Source: Paraburkholderia acidipaludis NBRC 101816
Lineage (GTDB): Bacteria; Pseudomonadota; Gammaproteobacteria; Burkholderiales; Burkholderiaceae
Direction of reading: 5' to 3'
Length of the DNA stretch: 64,000 nucleotides
Assembly (NCBI RefSeq): GCF_000684975.1
Contig: NZ_BAXZ01000006.1
Location: 186,001 to 250,000 of the forward strand
Shown here piece after piece: positions 1-6,509 of the stretch; the stretch's first letter is position 1, and each line of letters begins with the position of its first letter. The translations under genes were made by a program, and so were the position numbers. The notes beneath the pieces were generated by a model, which saw only the letters and a program-made list of their open reading frames with translations, searched no databases and was not told the DNA's origin.

Positions 1-1
1 C

Positions 2-544
2 GCGCTGCCGGCGCAGTTCGCCGAATTCGGCACGCACCTGATTTCGGGGCTCGTGAACGGCATCACGAACGGCCTCGGCACGGTCAAGGATGCGATTGTC
101 AACGTCGCCAGCTCGACGGTCGGATGGTTCAAGGAAAAGCTTGGCATTCACAGCCCGAGCCGGGTTTTCGCCGAGCTGGGCGGGTTCGTCGCGCAGGGCG
201 CGGCAATCGGCATGGAGGGCGAGCAGGGGCGCGTCGCCAGGGCCGCCGTCGCTATGGCGACTGTCGCGACGACCGCTTTCGGCGCACCGGCGTTCGCCAC
301 CGGCGCGAGCGCCGCGACGGTCCCGCTCGTGCGCCCGACCGTACCGATCGACTCCCGCCCGCCTGTCGTCGCTTCGCCGGCGGGGCGGGCGGCCGGCGCG
401 AGCGGCGCGGCGGCGCCCATCATCAACATTTACCCGCAGGCCGGCGCCGATCCGCAGGCGATCGCGCGCGCCGTCGCGGCCGAGCTGGACCGCCGCGAGC
501 GCGCGCAGCGTTCTCGCCGGGTTTCCAGCCTGTCCGATCATTGA
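2..544 (+). CDS. Phage tail tape measure protein, C-terminal part
   Basis: The reading frame is open from the first complete codon at position 2, so the gene starts left of the window; 180 residues are visible. The segment GWFKEKLGIHSPSRVF, followed by a glycine/alanine-rich stretch with an IGMEG motif, is characteristic of the C-terminus of P2/lambda-type tape measure proteins, which set tail length and help eject DNA. The last part is Ala/Pro-rich and low complexity. The stop is 19 bases before the gpU-like gene and that gene's ribosome site lies in the gap. Confidence 0.8.
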   Translation, partial: ALPAQFAEFGTHLISGLVNGITNGLGTVKDAIVNVASSTVGWFKEKLGIHSPSRVFAELGGFVAQGAAIGMEGEQGRVARAAVAMATVATTAFGAPAFATGASAATVPLVRPTVPIDSRPPVVASPAGRAAGASGAAAPIINIYPQAGADPQAIARAVAAELDRRERAQRSRRVSSLSDH

Positions 545-563
545 ACCAGGAGGAAAGCGGCTC

Positions 564-980
564 ATGATGATGGCCCTCGACCAATTCGTTTTCAGTCTCG
601 CCACCGCGCCTTTCCGCGAGCTGCAGCGTCGCCGTAACTGGAAGCACCGGACCAGCTCACGCGTGGGCACCCGTGACGCGAGCCAGTACACCGGCCCCGG
701 TGACGACTCGATCACCCTCAATGGAACCGTCGCGCAGGGCGAGTCGATCGGCTCGCGCGCTTCGCTCAAGCAGCTCGCCGACATGGGCGACACGGGCGAC
801 GCCTGGGTGCTCGTCGACGGCACAGGCAACGTGTACGGCGCCTATGTCATCGAAGGCCTCGACGAAACGCAGACGTACCACACGGCCGAAGGCGTCGCGC
901 GCAAGATCGAATTCACGCTGACCCTCAAGCGCGTCGACGATGACGCGCTCTCTGCCGTCAACGAGCGGGCCGTGAAATGA
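564..980 (+). CDS. Phage tail protein, P2 gpU-like
   Basis: 138 residues. Begins MMMALDQFVFSLATAPF and carries the central segment typical of the gpU family (the tail terminator/tail completion protein of P2-like phages). The start chosen follows a good ribosome site (AGGAGG at 549) and fits family length; the open frame runs further upstream but that part shadows the tape-measure gene. Its stop overlaps the next start in an ATGA at 977-980, so translation with gpD is probably coupled. Confidence 0.8.
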   Translation: MMMALDQFVFSLATAPFRELQRRRNWKHRTSSRVGTRDASQYTGPGDDSITLNGTVAQGESIGSRASLKQLADMGDTGDAWVLVDGTGNVYGAYVIEGLDETQTYHTAEGVARKIEFTLTLKRVDDDALSAVNERAVK

Positions 981-2041
981 CGGATATTGACCACTCGCGC
1001 GCCGGCCGCTCGCAGCCGCAGGCCGACTACCGCGTGACGCTCGACGGTCGTGATCTGTCGGGCGCAATGGCGCCGTACCTCATCAGCCTGTCACTTTCCG
1101 AATCGCGCGCCGACGAAGCCGACACGCTCGACATTGTTCTCGACGACTCGAAAAACACGTTTGCGATTCCGAAGCGCGGCGCCGATATCAAGGTTGCGCT
1201 CGGATGGGTAGGCGAGCCCCTTGTGGACAAGGGAACATTCACGGTTGACGAAGTGGAGCATAGCGGGGCGCCCGATATCATCACGATCCGCGCGCGGTCG
1301 GCCTCGATGACCGATGCTATGCACGAGCGGCGGGAACAGAGCTGGCACGCGCAGACGCTCGGCGCGATCGTCGACGCGATCGCCGGCCGGCACGCTCTCA
1401 AGCCGGCCGTCGCCGATGCGCTTGCACAGATTGCGATCGCCCATATCGACCAGACGCACGAGAGCGACATGTCGTTTCTGACGCGACTCGCGCGCCGGTA
1501 CGATGCCGTGATGAATGTGAAAGACCTGCGCCTTCTGTTCACGCCGATCGGCACCGGCAAGACGGTGAGCGGCAAGGCGTTGGATGTGCTGAATATCACG
1601 CGCAAAAGCGGCGACCAGCACCGTTACCACGTCTCACAGCGCGAGAGTTATGCGGCCGTGCGTGCCCATTACCATTCGAACGGGCAGGGCAAGCGCAAAT
1701 CTGTCGTCGTGGGCGGCGACAACAATCACAACGTCAAGGTATTGCCCGAGGACTACCCGAGCGAAGCCGAAGCACGCGCTGCGGCCGAAGCGGAGTTCGC
1801 GCGCACGCAGCGCAGCCAGGCCACGCTCGACTACACGCTCGCGCGCGGGCAGGCGGAAGTATTCCCCGAGCTGCCCGTGACGGTTTCCGGCTTCAAACCC
1901 GAGATCGATGAAACGCCCTGGCTCGTAAAGAAGGCGACGCATACGCTAGGCGATGGCGGGTTCACAACCGCGCTCGAGCTCGAAGTGCGCGACGACCCGA
2001 CGACAGACCGGCACCGGTCGCATTTCCGGCGGCCGGCCTGA
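977..2041 (+). CDS. Phage late control protein D (gpD-like baseplate hub)
   Basis: 354 residues, the usual length of P2 gpD. N-terminal part resembles the VgrG/gp27-like hub fold (YRVTLDGRDLSGAMAPYLISL), then the linker with SDMSFLTRLARRYDAVMNVK typical of gpD and Mu gp44-like hubs. gpD forms the centre of the baseplate and, in P2, takes part in late gene control. It is the last structural gene; the following 60 bases hold the promoter of a toxin-antitoxin pair. Confidence 0.85.
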   Translation: MTDIDHSRAGRSQPQADYRVTLDGRDLSGAMAPYLISLSLSESRADEADTLDIVLDDSKNTFAIPKRGADIKVALGWVGEPLVDKGTFTVDEVEHSGAPDIITIRARSASMTDAMHERREQSWHAQTLGAIVDAIAGRHALKPAVADALAQIAIAHIDQTHESDMSFLTRLARRYDAVMNVKDLRLLFTPIGTGKTVSGKALDVLNITRKSGDQHRYHVSQRESYAAVRAHYHSNGQGKRKSVVVGGDNNHNVKVLPEDYPSEAEARAAAEAEFARTQRSQATLDYTLARGQAEVFPELPVTVSGFKPEIDETPWLVKKATHTLGDGGFTTALELEVRDDPTTDRHRSHFRRPA

Positions 2042-2067
2042 ACCTTATAAAAAGCTGGCCTCATCGG

Positions 2068-2095
2068 TTGCAATAACTTATATTTTGCTTATAAT
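2068..2095 (+). promoter_or_regulatory. Sigma70-type promoter of the toxin-antitoxin pair
   Basis: TTGCAA (2068-2073), a 16-base spacer, then a perfect TATAAT (2090-2095), 7 bases before the toxin start codon. Two CTTATA direct repeats (2077 and 2088) lie within it, 11 bases apart, and could be an operator for the XRE antitoxin. The start is so close to the -10 box that the mRNA may be nearly leaderless. Confidence 0.65.
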
Positions 2096-2102
2096 TTGGC
2101 CG

Positions 2103-2357
2103 ATGAACAAGATCAACTGGAGCCCAAAGGCCGCGAAGCAGGCGCGCAAGCTCGACCGCCCCGTGCGACTGCAGATTCTTGATGCCGTAGAAGGTCTGGC
2201 CACAATGCCTAATGTTTCGAACGTGAAGGCGCTCATCAACCACGAATACGGCTACCGGTTGAGGGTAGGGAACTATCGGATCCTGTTCGATTGGGATGGG
2301 GCAATCAAGATCGTCGACATTCAGGAAGTGAGGAAACGCGATGAACGCACCTACTAA
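2103..2357 (+). CDS. RelE/ParE-superfamily toxin
   Basis: 84 residues. The pattern WSPKAAKQARKLDRP... YGYRLRVGNYRILFD... VRKRDERTY is that of RelE-family mRNA interferases, with the conserved Y-R-R-V-G-Y-R core. It is the first gene of a two-gene operon and overlaps the antitoxin by 17 bases. Toxin before antitoxin is the HigBA order. Expected role: ribosome-dependent mRNA cleavage, here probably stabilising the prophage or acting against other phages. ParE-like gyrase action is an alternative that sequence alone does not exclude. Confidence 0.8.
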   Translation: MNKINWSPKAAKQARKLDRPVRLQILDAVEGLATMPNVSNVKALINHEYGYRLRVGNYRILFDWDGAIKIVDIQEVRKRDERTY

Positions 2358-2670
2358 CATTCAAACGATCATGGGACCGGACGGCAAGCCGGCCTTTGTC
2401 GTCATCCCGTATGCGGACTATGTGGCGCAGCACGCGCGCGACAGCGACCTGATCCCGCATGATGTCGTGCGCCGGACGCTGGCCGACGATGTGCCGCCGG
2501 CGCGGGCATGGCGCGAACACCTTGGGCTGACCCAGGCTGAAATCGCGGCACGCCTTGGCGTGAGCCAATCGGCTTACGCGCAGCAGGAAGCAAGTGCGCG
2601 TCTGCGGAAATCGTCGCGTGAAAAGATTGCGGCAGCGCTTGGCATCACGGCCGCGCAACTAGATTTCTGA
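2341..2670 (+). CDS. XRE-family antitoxin of the RelE-like toxin
   Basis: 109 residues. N-terminal about 60 residues contain PAFVVIPYADYVAQ, similar to the part of such antitoxins that contacts the toxin; the C-terminal half is an XRE helix-turn-helix (HLGLTQAEIAARLGVSQSAYAQQE). Overlaps the toxin gene by 17 bases, so the two are co-translated. It probably neutralises the toxin and represses the promoter at 2068-2095. Confidence 0.8.
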   Translation: MNAPTNIQTIMGPDGKPAFVVIPYADYVAQHARDSDLIPHDVVRRTLADDVPPARAWREHLGLTQAEIAARLGVSQSAYAQQEASARLRKSSREKIAAALGITAAQLDF

Positions 2671-2704
2671 CGACGGCCGCCCGCAAGATAGCGTTCGCCG
2701 GCTG

Positions 2705-3061
2705 TCATCGTTTGCGGTTGCCGGACGGTAAGTCCGCGGAGGACCGCGACTTGATGCGTGAGCGCGTGCAGCTTTCGGCGACGTGTTTGGCGGTGCGGGT
2801 GGCGATTTCCTGTAGCCCCGGCTCGATGTGGCGCGGCCAGTAGAGCAGGTGATGAAACCAAAGGCAGGCGCGACGTCGCCCGCACAACCATTTGACTGAG
2901 AACCCCTCGACAGGGAAGGTATCAAGCGAGCGGTAGCCGATCGCACAGACGCCAATACTCAGCCATGCCAGGGCGAGGACAAGTGTAGGGACGGAAAGCA
3001 AGCAAGCCACCGCGAAGCCTCCGATGGGTAGCCATATGTTGCATGAGGACCGGGTTTTCAT
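2705..3061 (-). CDS. Small hypothetical membrane protein
   Basis: 118 residues, family not recognised. Two adjacent hydrophobic stretches near the N-terminus (about residues 10-42) suggest a two-helix hairpin or one long membrane segment; the rest is basic and Cys/Trp-rich. A good ribosome site (GGGAGAG) precedes the start at 3061, which supports it as a real gene. It is transcribed against its neighbours and sits among accessory genes. Function unknown. Confidence 0.45.
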   Translation of the reverse strand: MKTRSSCNIWLPIGGFAVACLLSVPTLVLALAWLSIGVCAIGYRSLDTFPVEGFSVKWLCGRRRACLWFHHLLYWPRHIEPGLQEIATRTAKHVAESCTRSRIKSRSSADLPSGNRKR

Positions 3062-3191
3062 CTGTGTTCTCTCCCTGAACTGCAGACGCCCAGCAATGAC
3101 ATCGGATAGGGGGCGGCCGAAGGCTTAAGTCCTGTGCCAACGAATCATGCCTGATTAAAGAATAGGGCGCCGAATTGAAACAGGGAACGAG

Positions 3192-3545
3192 ATGAGAGAA
3201 AGGGCGACCATCGTGTGCTTTCAACGCGACAAGGTGCTGCTTGTCGCACGGGGGCGATCGCGTTGGTCCTTGCCGGGTGGTACGATCAAGCGTTCAGAAT
3301 CGCCGCTTGAGGCCGCCTACCGGGAACTTGCGGAAGAGACCACAATTGCCGGTCATGCACTGGCCTATCTGTTCCAGTTCGGCGGGATCAACAAGCGCCA
3401 TCATGTATTTTTCGCCGAACTCCCGCGAGACACGAGACCAGAACCACAAAACGAGATCGTGCAATGTCGCTGGTTTAAACCTGCGAAAATCTTGACGCTC
3501 GCGGCAAGCGTGCCGACGCACGAAATCGTTCGACTGTTGAAATGA
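3192..3545 (+). CDS. Nudix hydrolase
   Basis: 117 residues. Contains a Nudix box from GGTIKRSESPLEAAYRELAEE (positions about 30-50): Gly, Glu five residues on, then RELxEE, which coordinates divalent metal to cleave nucleoside diphosphate-linked compounds. The substrate cannot be read from sequence. Short for the family but complete. Likely start MRERATIVCF with a GGAACGAG ribosome site. Stands alone in an accessory region. Confidence 0.8.
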   Translation: MRERATIVCFQRDKVLLVARGRSRWSLPGGTIKRSESPLEAAYRELAEETTIAGHALAYLFQFGGINKRHHVFFAELPRDTRPEPQNEIVQCRWFKPAKILTLAASVPTHEIVRLLK

Positions 3546-3558
3546 ATCAAGCCCCGAG

Positions 3559-3831
3559 ATGATGCGCAGTTACGAATACCACGGCTATACGCTTGAAGTC
3601 GCTACCGAAACGGAATTCAAGACGCGGGCGCCCCAACCCCGGCCGACCGATTCGGGATTCGTCGCGGTAGTGAGAATATTTCGGGCGGGAGCGACAGTTG
3701 CCGCATTTTCGCCATTGCGATTCGGTGAGGTCGCCGGCCGTCCATTCGCCACCGAGTCCGATGCGCTGATGGGCGGGTACAGCGCGGCGCGCAAGATCGT
3801 CGACGACCTCTTTGGTTCCGATGCCAATTAG
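3559..3831 (+). CDS. Small conserved Burkholderiales protein, unknown function
   Basis: 90 residues. The pattern YHGYTLEV... GFVAVVRIFRAGATVAAFSPLRF... GRPFATESDALMGGYSAARKIVDDL resembles a family of small Burkholderia proteins of unknown function (possibly the one named DUF6566; not checked). No signal peptide or membrane segment. Starts 13 bases after the Nudix gene, so the two may be co-transcribed. Confidence 0.6.
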   Translation: MMRSYEYHGYTLEVATETEFKTRAPQPRPTDSGFVAVVRIFRAGATVAAFSPLRFGEVAGRPFATESDALMGGYSAARKIVDDLFGSDAN

Positions 3832-3840
3832 CCTGCTGGT

Positions 3841-4362
3841 TTAGGCCTTGTGGTAAGCGGGTGGTCCCAGGTCGCGCCAGAGGCGGCCGGATCGCCAAGC
3901 CTTTGGCAACTCGACGGCGAGCACTCGCCAGCGAGCCAGCACGTCGGCAAATGAGCCTTCGTGTTTCGCGCGGCGGATTTTTTCGACGACTCGCCATCCC
4001 CGGACATATTGCTCGAAGCTGCGCTGACTCGACAGGTAATGCGGAGCGTGGACGCCGACCCACGCCAGCATTTCCGCCGGCGGCACGTCAGGCGCATCGG
4101 GATCGGGCTCGATGTTGGCGGCGACGCCGGTTTCGTCGAGCTCAGGCTGTGTCTGGGCTTGGGAGGATGCCGCGGCCGCCTCGCGCACGAGCAAACGCAT
4201 CAGCTCGATTCGGTGCCACGGGATCGGCGAACGACCGGCGAGATAATTCCGGACGGTTCGCGTGCAGCAGCGGAGAACATCGGCGATACGCGCGATTGAC
4301 AGGCCGTTTGAGAGCGCGAGGAAATCGGACAACTCGCCGTGACGGGGTGCTACAGCATTCAT
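3841..4362 (-). CDS. HTH DNA-binding protein resembling inovirus regulators
   Basis: 173 residues. The segment LSIARIADVLRCCTRTVRNY, followed by LAGRSPIPWHRIELMRLL, looks like a helix-turn-helix of the DUF3653 type found next to filamentous phage genes. It shares the pattern RT-(V/I)-R-x-(Y/W)-LAG-x3-IP with the regulator at 4621 inside the adjacent prophage, so the two are probably distant paralogues. A palindrome lies just upstream of its start (4381-4419). It lies outside the left attachment site and may be left over from an earlier inovirus insertion. Confidence 0.55.
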   Translation of the reverse strand: MNAVAPRHGELSDFLALSNGLSIARIADVLRCCTRTVRNYLAGRSPIPWHRIELMRLLVREAAAASSQAQTQPELDETGVAANIEPDPDAPDVPPAEMLAWVGVHAPHYLSSQRSFEQYVRGWRVVEKIRRAKHEGSFADVLARWRVLAVELPKAWRSGRLWRDLGPPAYHKA

Positions 4363-4380
4363 GGGCAGTGCAGTTGAGGC

Positions 4381-4419
4381 TAACTGTTAAATTTTTGTAA
4401 GTATTATTACAAACAGTTA
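4381..4419. promoter_or_regulatory. Palindromic operator upstream of the HTH gene
   Basis: Nested inverted repeat: outer arms TAACTGTT (4381-4388) and AACAGTTA (4412-4419), inner perfect arms TTTGTAA (4394-4400) and TTACAAA (4407-4413) with a 6-base centre. It is AT-rich in a GC-rich context and lies 19-57 bases upstream of the leftward HTH gene start, as expected for an autoregulatory operator or promoter. Confidence 0.5.
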
Positions 4420-4467
4420 ACTTCTAGCTGTCGAAAGCGCTACGGCTTGTTCGAACTAGCCCCTACG

Positions 4468-4495
4468 ATTTTACATAAGATAAATTATCAACCGT
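4468..4495. other. dif-like left attachment site of the inovirus (attL)
   Basis: ATTTTACATAA (4468-4478), GATAAA (4479-4484), TTATCAACCGT (4485-4495): an 11-6-11 XerCD layout. The first arm matches the E. coli dif XerD arm (ATTTAACATAA) at 10 of 11 bases, and ATTTTACATAAGATAAAT differs by one base from the dif-derived attachment sequence I recall for Ralstonia RSM inoviruses. The other arm is weaker (5 of 11 to E. coli). If this is the chromosomal dif, the replication terminus lies here. Confidence 0.65.
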
Positions 4496-4551
4496 TTTGA
4501 TCGGTGATAAGAAAAACGAAAGGTTGAGTGCTCACTTCGCAATTCGCAACG

Positions 4552-4579
4552 AAAAGCCGCATTCAAGCGGCTTTTTTTT
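4552..4579. terminator. Bidirectional hairpin terminator
   Basis: Perfect 9-bp stem AAAAGCCGC / GCGGCTTTT with loop ATTCAA, followed rightward by a run of eight T. Read leftward it is followed by four T. It lies between attL and the start of the regulator at 4621, so it could end leftward rep transcripts before they enter the chromosome and block chromosomal read-in. It is also only 41 bases upstream of the regulator start, so it might act as an attenuator if the promoter lies further left. Confidence 0.7.
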
Positions 4580-4620
4580 CGACCGCCGCCAGACACTGGC
4601 GAGCCGCCGAGGTGACCAAG

Positions 4621-5394
4621 ATGACTCCAACCACCAGAAAAATACTGACGCGCCACAACTGCGCGTCACCGAGAGAATTTGCATACTACGCCGCCCGATA
4701 CCCCATGCGGCACCTGAAACAGATGCTCAACCGCAGCGAACGCACGATCCGCGACTGGCTGGCCGGTAACAAGGTCATCCCGCCCTGGGCCGTGGCCGTG
4801 CTCCGGCTACAGGCACTCGAGTACGAACTTCGGCTCGACCAGATGGGCCACGAGCGCCCGCAGCACGAGCTCGAGGTGATCGACCCACGCCAGACGCCCG
4901 CAGCCAACGACAGCCGCTACGAGGAAGCCGCTACGCAGCCTCACGCGTCGATAGCCAGAACACGCCCAGCTCCTGCCGCCAGAACACCTGGCACCGGTCA
5001 AGCGGCGCACCGACACGCCGCGCAGCGTCAAACGCGATTTTCAGGGCGACCGCCGGGTCATCGCTCAGAATGCGATCGATCGGCATACGCTCCGGCACGA
5101 CCACGCCACGGCTCGTCCAGTACCGCTTTTCGTTCAACTGGTGCGCCGCGAAGTCTTTCGTTATGTACTTCGCCAGATAGCCCGCGAGCTTGTGCCGCAG
5201 CCCCTTCTCACGGAACGGATTGCGCACGTGGATATTGCCGTTATCCGCGCCGACGATGCTTTGCCAGATCGACCGCAGCACCCGGTAGTTCTGACGGCCA
5301 CGCACGGCCACATGAAGATGCCACGCGCCGCGCTGCTGCTGCTCAGCCACCGCCACGTAGTGAAAGTCGCCGAGCCGTGACAGCCGCCGTCTGA
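4621..5394 (+). CDS. Inovirus HTH regulator whose frame runs antisense into rep
   Basis: 257 residues to the first stop. Residues 1-100 look like real protein (MTPTTRKILTRHN..., then an HTH-like RSERTIRDWLAGNKVIPPWA of the DUF3653 type). From about residue 104 the frame lies opposite the rep gene and becomes Arg/Pro/Ala-rich, as expected of an antisense shadow, so the true functional part may be only the first ~110 residues. GAGGTG at 4609 is a good ribosome site for the ATG at 4621; a GTG at 4528 would give a longer form but would read through the hairpin at 4552. The next rightward terminator is at 5745-5781, beyond the whole of rep. Confidence 0.6.
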   Translation: MTPTTRKILTRHNCASPREFAYYAARYPMRHLKQMLNRSERTIRDWLAGNKVIPPWAVAVLRLQALEYELRLDQMGHERPQHELEVIDPRQTPAANDSRYEEAATQPHASIARTRPAPAARTPGTGQAAHRHAAQRQTRFSGRPPGHRSECDRSAYAPARPRHGSSSTAFRSTGAPRSLSLCTSPDSPRACAAAPSHGTDCARGYCRYPRRRCFARSTAAPGSSDGHARPHEDATRRAAAAQPPPRSESRRAVTAAV

Positions 5395-5713
5395 GCGCAT
5401 CGAAGTCGCGTTTCAGGCGCGCCTTGTCCTGCATGTTCTCACGGTAAGTGAGCGTGATCATGCGATCACAGCCGATAGCCTTGCACCGCAAACGCACCTG
5501 CTGCTTTGCGCGCTTCGCCGCGTCCATCAGGTTGTCTTCGCTGTTCTCCGACTCGCCACGTTTCGCCCTGGGCATCAGGCCAAGGCGCTGCGCACCCATG
5601 TAGCGGTCAAAGCGCGTCGCCGTGATCTCGACCTGGCCGTCGCCGAAGTTGCGCCCGCGCACCACCCACTCACGCCGGAACGCTGAAAAATCCCCTACAA
5701 TGTCACTCGGCAT
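4931..5713 (-). CDS. Inovirus replication initiation protein (HUH endonuclease)
   Basis: 260 residues. Motif I DRMITLTY (83-90); metal-binding HLH in AWHLHVAVRG (His132, His134); tyrosine motif GYLAKYITK with Tyr179 and Tyr183. This is the rolling-circle Rep plan: nick at the origin, covalent Tyr-DNA link, re-ligation. Start chosen at 5713, after AAGGGGTG; a start at 5812 is possible but would place a 10-bp hairpin inside the coding region. It is the last leftward phage gene and overlaps the rightward regulator by 464 bases. Confidence 0.85.
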   Translation of the reverse strand: MPSDIVGDFSAFRREWVVRGRNFGDGQVEITATRFDRYMGAQRLGLMPRAKRGESENSEDNLMDAAKRAKQQVRLRCKAIGCDRMITLTYRENMQDKARLKRDFDALRRRLSRLGDFHYVAVAEQQQRGAWHLHVAVRGRQNYRVLRSIWQSIVGADNGNIHVRNPFREKGLRHKLAGYLAKYITKDFAAHQLNEKRYWTSRGVVVPERMPIDRILSDDPAVALKIAFDAARRVGAPLDRCQVFWRQELGVFWLSTREAA

Positions 5714-5744
5714 TGCAAGCACCCCTTGTAATGCTGCTGCGTTG

Positions 5745-5781
5745 ACCCCGGTTGCTGCAAACAACCGGGGTTTCTTTTTTT
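5745..5781 (+). terminator. Rho-independent terminator on the plus strand, just upstream of rep
   Basis: Perfect 10-bp stem ACCCCGGTTG (5745-5754) / CAACCGGGGT (5762-5771), 7-base loop, then TTCTTTTTTT. It works only rightward; on the rep strand no T run follows. Since the only rightward gene before it is the regulator at 4621, it probably ends that transcript after it has run antisense across all of rep. The hairpin may also serve as part of the phage origin. Confidence 0.75.
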
Positions 5782-5812
5782 GTAGCTCGACCTCGCCACC
5801 CAACCCATTCAA

Positions 5813-6281
5813 ACCAGAGTGTCACTGCCCGCAAAGCCTTGTCTGTGCTGGCTGTACGTTAAGTGTCCCTGATTCAAGTTTAGGCGCGCTTCGCGCGCCG
5901 GCCGCTGCGGCGCAAGCGCTCGCGTGCGGCCCGCGCGCGCCTGCCATACTTTCCCCCTACCCACCACCGGCCAGCCCTCCACAGACGCCCTACGCGAGCC
6001 GCAACGCCATTCACACGCCCACCAAAAGCGGCTTTGCAGTGAGGGGTTGCCGCGCTCACGGCCCGCGTCTGCGTTACGCCGCCGCGCCGTTACCCGCTAC
6101 TCGGCCCGGCAGGCCGCGCCAAGCCGCGCGACAACCGCCACGACTACCGCAGACACGCCGCAGCCGTACCAGCAGCGCCGATCACCGGCCGGACACTCCC
6201 GACGCTAGACGCCCAATGCAAAGGGCATCTTTAAAACGAACTGCTAGAATCAGCGACGACCAAATCAAACCCGGGAACAAC
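5813..6281. other. Inovirus intergenic region, probable origin/packaging region
   Basis: 469 bases without a convincing gene. It begins with GC-rich inverted repeats, the clearest being GGCGCGC-TTC-GCGCGCC at 5883-5899, followed by more GC-rich repeat sequence to about 5945. Filamentous phages keep replication origins and the packaging hairpin in the largest noncoding region, and this is the largest in the prophage. A TAGAAT at 6245 could be the -10 box of the small gene at 6282. Confidence 0.45.
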
Positions 6282-6491
6282 ATGGGCATCGAAGACCGTG
6301 ACTGGTATCGGGATCAACACCGCAAACCAGCACAACAAACAGCGCAGAGACAACATAGGCCAAACCTTCTGGAATCAATCGCCACAGAAACCGACAGGCG
6401 AAGAAAATTCAGAGGCCCACTAGCGGCACTAGCCTGGATCGCCTTTGCAGCAGCGCTATACGCCGCGTTCACGTTCGCCGGTAAGCACTAG
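6282..6491 (+). CDS. Small single-pass membrane protein, opposite strand to phage genes
   Basis: 69 residues: a charged N-terminus starting MGIEDRDWYRDQHRK, a basic middle, and one membrane helix near the end (GPLAALAWIAFAAALYAAFT). The DRDWYR-type start recurs in small proteobacterial membrane proteins of unknown function. It is convergent with the secretin gene (stop codons 18 bases apart). Candidate roles are superinfection exclusion or lysogenic conversion, since it is the only intact plus-strand gene in the interior of the prophage; this is inference. Confidence 0.55.
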   Translation: MGIEDRDWYRDQHRKPAQQTAQRQHRPNLLESIATETDRRRKFRGPLAALAWIAFAAALYAAFTFAGKH

Positions 6492-6509
6492 ACACTGCCC
6501 ACGCACGGC

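Larger units (their letters stand above)
2..2670 (+). mobile_element. Right end of a P2-like prophage (tail/late-control end)
   Basis: The gene order tape measure, gpU-like tail protein, gpD-like late control protein matches the T-U-D end of P2-family myoviruses. The element continues off the left edge of the window. After gpD there is no ogr-type zinc-finger activator and no integrase; instead a toxin-antitoxin pair with its own promoter follows. The right boundary is not resolved: no attachment repeat can be identified because the left end is not in the window, so 2670 (end of the antitoxin) is a working limit. Confidence 0.75.

Noticed and set aside
90..563. Long open frame leading into the gpU-like gene
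   Set aside because: Arg/Pro/Ser-rich sequence in the shadow of the tape-measure gene; the real start with ribosome site is at 564.
4528..4620. GTG start giving a longer inovirus regulator
   Set aside because: It would place the hairpin and T run at 4552-4579 inside the coding region and the added residues look random; the ATG at 4621 has a good ribosome site.
5714..5812. Longer N-terminus for the rep protein
   Set aside because: Would encode the terminator hairpin and its T run as protein (KKKPRLF...); the shorter start has a ribosome site.
5622..6281. Plus-strand open frame upstream of the small membrane protein
   Set aside because: Pro/Ala/Arg-rich with no protein-like pattern; only the part from 6282 looks coding.
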